A stretch of 7,615 nucleotides of DNA, from the NCBI GenBank assembly GCA_025964455.1, contig JAOPYU010000033.1:1-7615 (forward strand), in the 5' to 3' direction. The notes under the pieces were generated by a model. It did not search any database. It had not been told where the DNA came from and worked only from the letters and a program-made list of their open reading frames with translations. Made by a program: the position numbers and the translations under genes. Positions 3,982 to 7,615 of the stretch are shown piece after piece. Origin of the DNA: Thermoleophilia bacterium. GTDB lineage: Bacteria; Actinomycetota; Thermoleophilia; Gaiellales; SKUG01. Numbering within the stretch: the stretch's first letter is position 1; the number at the start of each line of letters is the position of its first letter.

Positions 3982-5051
3982 GGGGACGCCGGCATGTGTG
4001 CATCGGCGACGCCGGGCACCGCCAGCACCGCACCCCGGGCACGCAGCTGTGGGTGGGTCGCGACCTCGCTCGGGTGGAGCGCGCGCACCACGCAGGATCC
4101 GCCACCATCGCCTCCGACGAGGACTGCCTCCCACGCGGCTGCGGGCCGCGACGCGAAGGTCGTCTCCAGCTCGCCGCGGAGCGCCTCCTGCTCGCCGGGG
4201 TCGTACTGCAGCGCGGCGAGGTCCGGGCGCTCGATCGCCTCGCACAGCGTGGCGAAGAACTTCGGCTCGATCGGCCCCACCGCCAGCCAGGCGCCGTCGG
4301 CGCAGCGATACGGTCGGTAGCTCGCCAGGCCGCCGGTGAGTAGCCCGGTGCCGCGCGCGGATCCCGGCTCGATCGCCGCGCCGGGCAGGTGCATGGCCTG
4401 CAGCGACAGCGCGGCCTCCGTGAGCGAGATGTCGAGCGTGCACCCGGTGCCGGTCACGCCCCGTCGCACGAGCGCGGCACAGATCGCCGTCGCTGCAGCC
4501 ATGCCCCCGGCGAGGTCGGCCATCGGCACCGCAGGCTGCGTCACCGCGTCGTGGGTGCCCGACTGCTCGAGCAGCCCGGCCGCCGCCTCGTAGCCGATGT
4601 CGTGTCCGGGTGCCTGCGCCCACGGACCATCCTGGCCGTAGCCGCTCAGCGAGCAGTAGACGAGCCCCCTGTTGCTGGCGCGCAGTTCGTCCGCACCCAG
4701 CCCGAGCCGGACTGCCACGCCCGGGCGGAACGACTCCACGAAGACGTCGGCGCCGTCGGCGAGCGCGCGGGCGCGCGCCAGTCCGTCGTCGCTCGCCAGG
4801 TCGAGCAGCTCCACCGACATGTCACGCCGCAGCGATCGGTACGCGATGCTCTCGCCGTCTGGGCCGAGCGGCGGCATCGCCCGCAAAGGATCGCCGCCGG
4901 GTGGCTGCTCGATGATCGTCACCTGCGCCCCCAGCCACGCCAGGTTGAGCGAGCAGAACGGCCCGGGCAGGTAGCGCGAGCAGTCGAGCACGCGCACGCC
5001 CTCCAGTGGTCGGTGTGCGGGCGGGGCGGCGGCGAGCGGGTCAGGTTCCAT
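3945..5051 (-). CDS. CaiB/BaiF CoA-transferase family protein, alpha-methylacyl-CoA racemase-like
   Basis: 368 aa from the ATG at 5051. The N-terminal CoA-binding part opens RPLEGVRVLDCSRYLPGPFC (14-33); then FVESFRPGVAVRLGLG (104-119), GLVYCSLSGYGQDGPWA (129-145) and GHDIGYEAAAG (149-159). His150, Asp179 (MADLAGG) and Glu262 (VGPIEPKF) correspond to the catalytic His, Asp and Glu of bacterial alpha-methylacyl-CoA racemases, and ASYRPYRCADGAWLAVGPIEP is characteristic of that branch rather than of true CoA-transferases. The likely role is to invert the alpha carbon of 2-methyl-branched acyl-CoAs before beta-oxidation. An ATG at 5108 would add 19 residues unlike the family; the TAGGGC box 7 nt before 5051 supports the shorter form. 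The 3' end overlaps the nitrilase gene by 37 bp. Divergent from the TetR-side genes. The exact substrate is inferred. Confidence 0.9.
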   Translation of the reverse strand: MEPDPLAAAPPAHRPLEGVRVLDCSRYLPGPFCSLNLAWLGAQVTIIEQPPGGDPLRAMPPLGPDGESIAYRSLRRDMSVELLDLASDDGLARARALADGADVFVESFRPGVAVRLGLGADELRASNRGLVYCSLSGYGQDGPWAQAPGHDIGYEAAAGLLEQSGTHDAVTQPAVPMADLAGGMAAATAICAALVRRGVTGTGCTLDISLTEAALSLQAMHLPGAAIEPGSARGTGLLTGGLASYRPYRCADGAWLAVGPIEPKFFATLCEAIERPDLAALQYDPGEQEALRGELETTFASRPAAAWEAVLVGGDGGGSCVVRALHPSEVATHPQLRARGAVLAVPGVADAHMPASPYVVDGVRSDSE

Positions 5052-5058
5052 CCCCGGC

Positions 5059-5064
5059 GCCCTA
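5059..5064 (-). promoter_or_regulatory. Putative -10 box (TAGGGC) for the racemase-like gene
   Basis: On the minus strand TAGGGC ends 7 nt before the ATG at 5051. It misses the final T of TANNNT, but keeps the spacing seen at neighbouring genes and supports 5051 over 5108 as the start. Confidence 0.4.
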
Positions 5065-5148
5065 CCCACGATGGCCGTCCGAGGCAGCTTCGGCGCCCCG
5101 ACGGCCACCGGTACCCGCGCGGGCTCGCGTCGTGCGGGCCGTGTCGCG

Positions 5149-5186
5149 TACGATCCTCCGCATCCTCGAGGGAACGCGTGCGGAGG
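5149..5186 (+). promoter_or_regulatory. Promoter-like TACGAT followed by an 8-bp dyad
   Basis: TACGAT (5149-5154) is a good -10 match. Directly after it CCTCCGCA (5155-5162) and TGCGGAGG (5179-5186) form a perfect 8-bp inverted repeat with a 16-nt spacer, straddling the expected transcription start. The spacer holds a CCTCGAGG palindrome. It lies in the region between the racemase-like gene and the TetR gene, so it is a candidate operator. No -35 is evident. Confidence 0.4.
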
Positions 5187-5224
5187 GCATGCGGCGAGGG
5201 CTGAGACCAGGGATGGAGCACGGG

Positions 5225-5341
5225 ATGGACCGGTTGATCAGGACGCGCAGGACGCGCGAATCGCAGCGCTTCGCAGCGCTGCTGGTGGTGTCGCTCATGG
5301 GCGTGGCGCTCTCGCGCTGGCTCGAGGCAGGCGCTGCCTGA
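5225..5341 (+). CDS. Possible 38-aa membrane miniprotein
   Basis: From the ATG at 5225 the frame encodes 38 residues: a basic, Arg-rich N-terminus (MDRLIRTRRTRESQR), a hydrophobic stretch FAALLVVSLMGVAL at about 16-29, and SRWLEAGAA. GGAG at 5215-5218 lies 6 nt upstream. In-frame ATGs at 5213 and 5189 are alternatives, with poorer ribosome binding sites. The layout (positive head, one short membrane span) is typical of single-span miniproteins. Upstream is the TACGAT promoter candidate; 40 bp downstream starts the TetR gene. The frame contains two tandem duplications (GGACGCGC twice, TCGCAGCGCT twice). I know of no family, and it may be a chance frame in GC-rich DNA. Confidence 0.35.
   Translation: MDRLIRTRRTRESQRFAALLVVSLMGVALSRWLEAGAA
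5241..5280 (+). repeat. Two adjacent short tandem duplications
   Basis: GGACGCGC repeats with a 9-bp period (5241 and 5250), and TCGCAGCGCT repeats perfectly with a 10-bp period (5261-5270 and 5271-5280). The second period is not a multiple of three, so the repeat does not keep the reading frame of the small ORF that contains it. Confidence 0.6.
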
Positions 5342-5342
5342 G
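5321..5342. promoter_or_regulatory. Bulged dyad over the small ORF stop, upstream of tetR
   Basis: CTC and AGGCAG (with a bulged G) pair with CTGCCTGAG around GCG, a 9-bp stem. It ends 26 bp before the -10-like box of the TetR gene. It could end the upstream transcript or be an operator for the regulator. Confidence 0.35.
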
Positions 5343-5368
5343 CACGGGGCGACGACCCGCGGCGCTGG

Positions 5369-5374
5369 TAGCCT
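5369..5374 (+). promoter_or_regulatory. Putative -10 box (TAGCCT) for the TetR-family gene
   Basis: TAGCCT fits TANNNT and lies 7 nt before the GTG at 5382. There is no Shine-Dalgarno, so a leaderless mRNA starting at the GTG is likely. This geometry is the main support for the start. Confidence 0.5.
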
Positions 5375-5381
5375 TGCCCGC

Positions 5382-6080
5382 GTGACGAGCTCGGACGACA
5401 ACGACGAGGAACCCCCCGCGCGCAACGCGGGCGGCGCGACGCGCGGACGCCCCGGACGCCCCAAGGTGGGCGAGGAGAGCGGCCCCTCGAGGCGACGGCG
5501 CATCCGCGAGGCGGCCGTCACGGTCTTCGCGGCCAAGGGCTACCACGATGCGCGCGTCAGCGACATCGCGAAGGAAGCCGGCGTCGCGCACGGGCTCGTG
5601 TACCACTACTTCGCCGGCAAGGAGAACCTGCTCCAGGACGTGTTCCGCCGGACCTGGCTGCACATCGAGCAGGGCCTTCGCACGATCGAGAAGGGCGGGG
5701 GGTCAGCCGCCGACCAGCTCGCCGACATCGTGCGGCTGCTGCTCGGCTCCTACCGCATGTCGCCCGACCTGGTGCGCGTCGTCGTGCTGGAGGTGACGAG
5801 GTCCGGTCACCTGCGCGCGCAGGTGGACGAGATCGCCGAGGCCTTCCGGATCATCGAGCGAATCATCACGACGGGCCAGGAGCGCGGCGAGCTGCGCGAC
5901 GACATTCCGGCCCGGCTCGTCTCGTTCGTGTTCTGGGGCGCGGTCGACGAGGTGCTCACCGGCTGGGTCTTCGGGACGCTCCCCGGCACCGACGAGGACG
6001 TCGCCGAGGCCGAGCGGGCCGTGGTCGAGCTCGTCCTGCGCGGCCTGGCGGGCACGGGCACTCCCAGCCCCGACGCGTAG
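5382..6080 (+). CDS. TetR/AcrR-family transcriptional regulator
   Basis: 232 aa with a GTG start. After a charged, probably disordered 35-residue lead containing GRPGRPK, the TetR_N DNA-binding domain spans about 36-84: RRRIREAAVTVFAAKGYHDA, then VSDIAKEAGVAHGLVYHYFAGKENLL (helix-turn-helix at 59-77). Residues about 100-225 form the helical ligand/dimer domain, ending ERAVVELVLRGLAG. The N-terminal motif and the LLGSYRMSPDLVRVVVLEVTRS region recall the FadR (YsiA)-like branch that represses fatty-acid degradation genes and releases DNA on acyl-CoA binding. A role over the neighbouring racemase-like gene or the hydrolase fits but is inferred. It is followed after 30 bp by the hydrolase gene on the same strand. 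Dyads at 5155-5186 and 5321-5342 are candidate operators, possibly autoregulatory. Confidence 0.92.
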   Translation: MTSSDDNDEEPPARNAGGATRGRPGRPKVGEESGPSRRRRIREAAVTVFAAKGYHDARVSDIAKEAGVAHGLVYHYFAGKENLLQDVFRRTWLHIEQGLRTIEKGGGSAADQLADIVRLLLGSYRMSPDLVRVVVLEVTRSGHLRAQVDEIAEAFRIIERIITTGQERGELRDDIPARLVSFVFWGAVDEVLTGWVFGTLPGTDEDVAEAERAVVELVLRGLAGTGTPSPDA

Positions 6081-6097
6081 CTCCGCCGCAGCGCGGG

Positions 6098-6103
6098 TAC
6101 GTC
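6098..6103 (+). promoter_or_regulatory. Weak -10-like box (TACGTC) before the hydrolase gene
   Basis: TACGTC lies 7 nt from the ATG at 6111 in the 30-bp gap after the TetR gene. The last base is C, so it is a weak match. The hydrolase may instead be read mainly from the upstream gene, although no Shine-Dalgarno is seen. Confidence 0.3.
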
Positions 6104-6110
6104 TCGCGCG

Positions 6111-7615
6111 ATGTCAAAGCAGCCCGACCGCAGCAACTCCCGCCGTTCACGGCTCCGTGACCGTCTCGCCATCGTCGTCGACGACGGTGTCGTCGAAGGG
6201 ACCGTCCTGCCGCCTCGGGCGCATGGGGACACGGCCGAGCCCGCCGCGGAGCACCCGCCGCTGGTGGTCGAGACGAGCGATGCGGACCCGGCCCAGTCGC
6301 ACGACGCGCCCGGCGAAGCGTTCGAGCCCGGCGGCCCGCGTCCGGTGGAGGACGCCGAGCGCCGCCACGAGCAGGTGCGCCCCACCGAGGACGATGCGGA
6401 GGCGCCAGCCGCCGCGACACGCACTGCGCGTCGTCGCGCCCGCCTCGCGCCACATGCCGCGCGGCACGCGACGCGAGCGCGACGCACCTGGATCGCCCTG
6501 GCGTTCTTCCCGTTCTTCGCGATCTACGTGGTCATCGATGCCCTGCGCGACCTGCGCGACGTGGTCGCACGCGACCGCAACGACGTGCTCCAGAGCCGTC
6601 CACGATTCGTCCGCCCGGAAGCGATGGGCCCGCTCGAGGACCGCTCCATGGAAGCGGTCGTCACCGCCCTCGAGCAGTTCCCGTTCAACCCGACGCGGCT
6701 GTCGGCCACCCACGCCTTCTATCGCGACAACGGACCTGACGCGATCGGCGCACTGCTGAGCCCGAATCCGCAGATGACGACGATCCCGCACTTCTATCCG
6801 CGTCCGTTCGAGCAGCGCCTGTTCACCGGTGACCAGGGACAGCAGCTCGCCGGCATGGAGGCGATGCACGAGCACGCCGGCCCGGCCGTGGTGATCTGCC
6901 ACGGCCTGCTCATGACCAAGAACTTCGACGCGATCATCCAGCTGGCTCGACGCGCGTTCGAGCAGTGGGGATTCCACGTCGTGACCGTCGACCTGCGCGG
7001 CTGGGGGCAGTCCGCCTGGACGAGCGCCGCGCCCGCGAGCGCCGGCTTCCACGAAGGCCGCGACATCATCGAGATCGCCCGCGAGCTCAAGCGCAACCCG
7101 CTCGTGACGAGCGTGGGGGCGATCGGCTTCTCGCTGGGCGGCGCGAGCGTACTCAACGCCTCGCACGTGTCGAGCATCGCCGACGATACCCCGCTCGACG
7201 GCGGCGCCGTCACCATCAGCGCGCCGACCCAGATCGCGATGGCGCTCGAGCACATCTCGACCAAGCCGCACTGGCGCGACCCCTACTTCGGGCTCTGGAA
7301 CGTCTTCCGCGCAGCCATCAAGGGCAACGTGCGTCGCAAGGGCCTGCGGCGCGACCTCGGCACCTGGTACGACCTGGTCGAGGAGCTCTCCGCCCCGTAC
7401 TACGGCATCTCGATGGAGGAGTTCTGCGCCCGTGCGAGCGCGGTCAACTTCGCGGCGGAGATCACGACGCCCGTGCTCGACCTGCATGCGGCGGACGACT
7501 TCCTCGTGCCGGTCCAGCACGCCTACGCGCTGCAGGAAGCGGCGACCGGCAACGAGTGGATCCACGTCATGGTCCGTGACTGCGGTGCCCACTGCTCCTT
7601 CGCCGCAGTCGACTC
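6111..7615 (+). CDS. Membrane-anchored alpha/beta hydrolase with long disordered N-terminus, 3' end cut by window
   Basis: 501 codons are present and the frame is still open at the right edge. Residues 1-103 are low-complexity, acidic and Pro/Ala-rich; 104-125 are strongly basic (RTARRRARL and onward); 127-145 (WIALAFFPFFAIYVVIDAL) is one predicted membrane span. By the positive-inside rule the N-terminus should be cytoplasmic and the catalytic part outside. The alpha/beta-hydrolase core starts near 255: VVICHGLLMTK (oxyanion region, 260-270), VVTVDLRGWGQS, nucleophile elbow GFSLGG with Ser341, DLHAADDFLVP with probable acid Asp463, and GAHCSF with His494. A complete Ser-Asp-His triad is thus visible, with YheT-like features. 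The substrate (an ester or lipid?) is unknown. It begins 30 bp after the TetR gene. Only a short C-terminal piece should be missing. Confidence 0.88.
   Translation, partial: MSKQPDRSNSRRSRLRDRLAIVVDDGVVEGTVLPPRAHGDTAEPAAEHPPLVVETSDADPAQSHDAPGEAFEPGGPRPVEDAERRHEQVRPTEDDAEAPAAATRTARRRARLAPHAARHATRARRTWIALAFFPFFAIYVVIDALRDLRDVVARDRNDVLQSRPRFVRPEAMGPLEDRSMEAVVTALEQFPFNPTRLSATHAFYRDNGPDAIGALLSPNPQMTTIPHFYPRPFEQRLFTGDQGQQLAGMEAMHEHAGPAVVICHGLLMTKNFDAIIQLARRAFEQWGFHVVTVDLRGWGQSAWTSAAPASAGFHEGRDIIEIARELKRNPLVTSVGAIGFSLGGASVLNASHVSSIADDTPLDGGAVTISAPTQIAMALEHISTKPHWRDPYFGLWNVFRAAIKGNVRRKGLRRDLGTWYDLVEELSAPYYGISMEEFCARASAVNFAAEITTPVLDLHAADDFLVPVQHAYALQEAATGNEWIHVMVRDCGAHCSFAAVD

Noticed and set aside
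3058..4623. 521-aa open frame on the minus strand
   Set aside because: It covers parts of two genes with intact catalytic motifs (nitrilase and racemase-like) in the wrong frame, is extremely Arg/Gly/Ala-rich and shows no domain.
4389..5204. 271-aa open frame on the plus strand
   Set aside because: It is antisense to the racemase-like gene and has no recognisable motif.
6147..7592. 481-aa open frame on the minus strand
   Set aside because: It lies antisense to the alpha/beta hydrolase, whose triad and motifs are clear. Its residues are the Arg/Val/Asp/Glu-rich mix typical of a mirror frame in GC-rich DNA.
1..7615. CRISPR array, IS element, toxin-antitoxin pair, phage gene or riboswitch
   Set aside because: I found no regularly spaced long repeats, transposase motifs, terminal inverted repeats or conserved riboswitch cores on either strand.

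Overview
The window is very GC-rich throughout (about 70% by eye). The genes are densely packed with strongly G/C-biased third codon positions, and many starts have a TANNNT-like -10 box only 6-8 nt upstream of the start codon. Together these suggest a high-GC actinobacterium (Actinomycetota). A deep lineage such as Thermoleophilia is possible, but that is a guess. I see no insertion sequence, prophage gene, CRISPR array or rRNA. It reads as an ordinary chromosomal housekeeping/metabolic segment, and I found no clear new multi-gene system.

Left third (1-2100). A Nif3-family dinuclear-metal protein runs leftward off the window edge. It is divergent from a short, tail-less single-stranded-DNA-binding protein (ssb). 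The 164-bp gap between them holds an array of AGTCG units spaced about one helical turn apart and a perfect 8-bp dyad just before the ssb ribosome binding site. After a 239-bp gap with its own hairpin comes a small STAS-domain protein that lacks the usual phosphorylatable serine. A strong bidirectional hairpin then separates it from a convergent tRNA-Pro(CGG) gene.

Middle (2100-5060). A NifU C-terminal-type Fe-S scaffold protein (minus strand) is divergent from an unrecognised 148-aa protein, which is followed by a nitrilase-superfamily amidohydrolase of the Nit1/Nit2 type. The nitrilase gene converges on, and overlaps by 37 bp, a CaiB/BaiF CoA-transferase-family gene that most resembles alpha-methylacyl-CoA racemase.

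Right third (5060-7615). The racemase-like gene is divergent from a possible 38-aa membrane miniprotein, a TetR/AcrR-type regulator and, 30 bp further on, an alpha/beta hydrolase with a long disordered N-terminus and one predicted membrane anchor. The hydrolase runs off the right edge. An acyl-CoA enzyme, a TetR regulator of the fatty-acid-responsive kind and a membrane-tethered hydrolase lie together, which is compatible with a lipid or acyl-CoA catabolic neighbourhood; that link is inference.

Most notable observations: the repeated leaderless-promoter geometry (which also decides several starts), the phased repeat array upstream of ssb, the SSB without an acidic tip, the STAS protein without its serine, and two dyads bracketing the small ORF next to the TetR gene.
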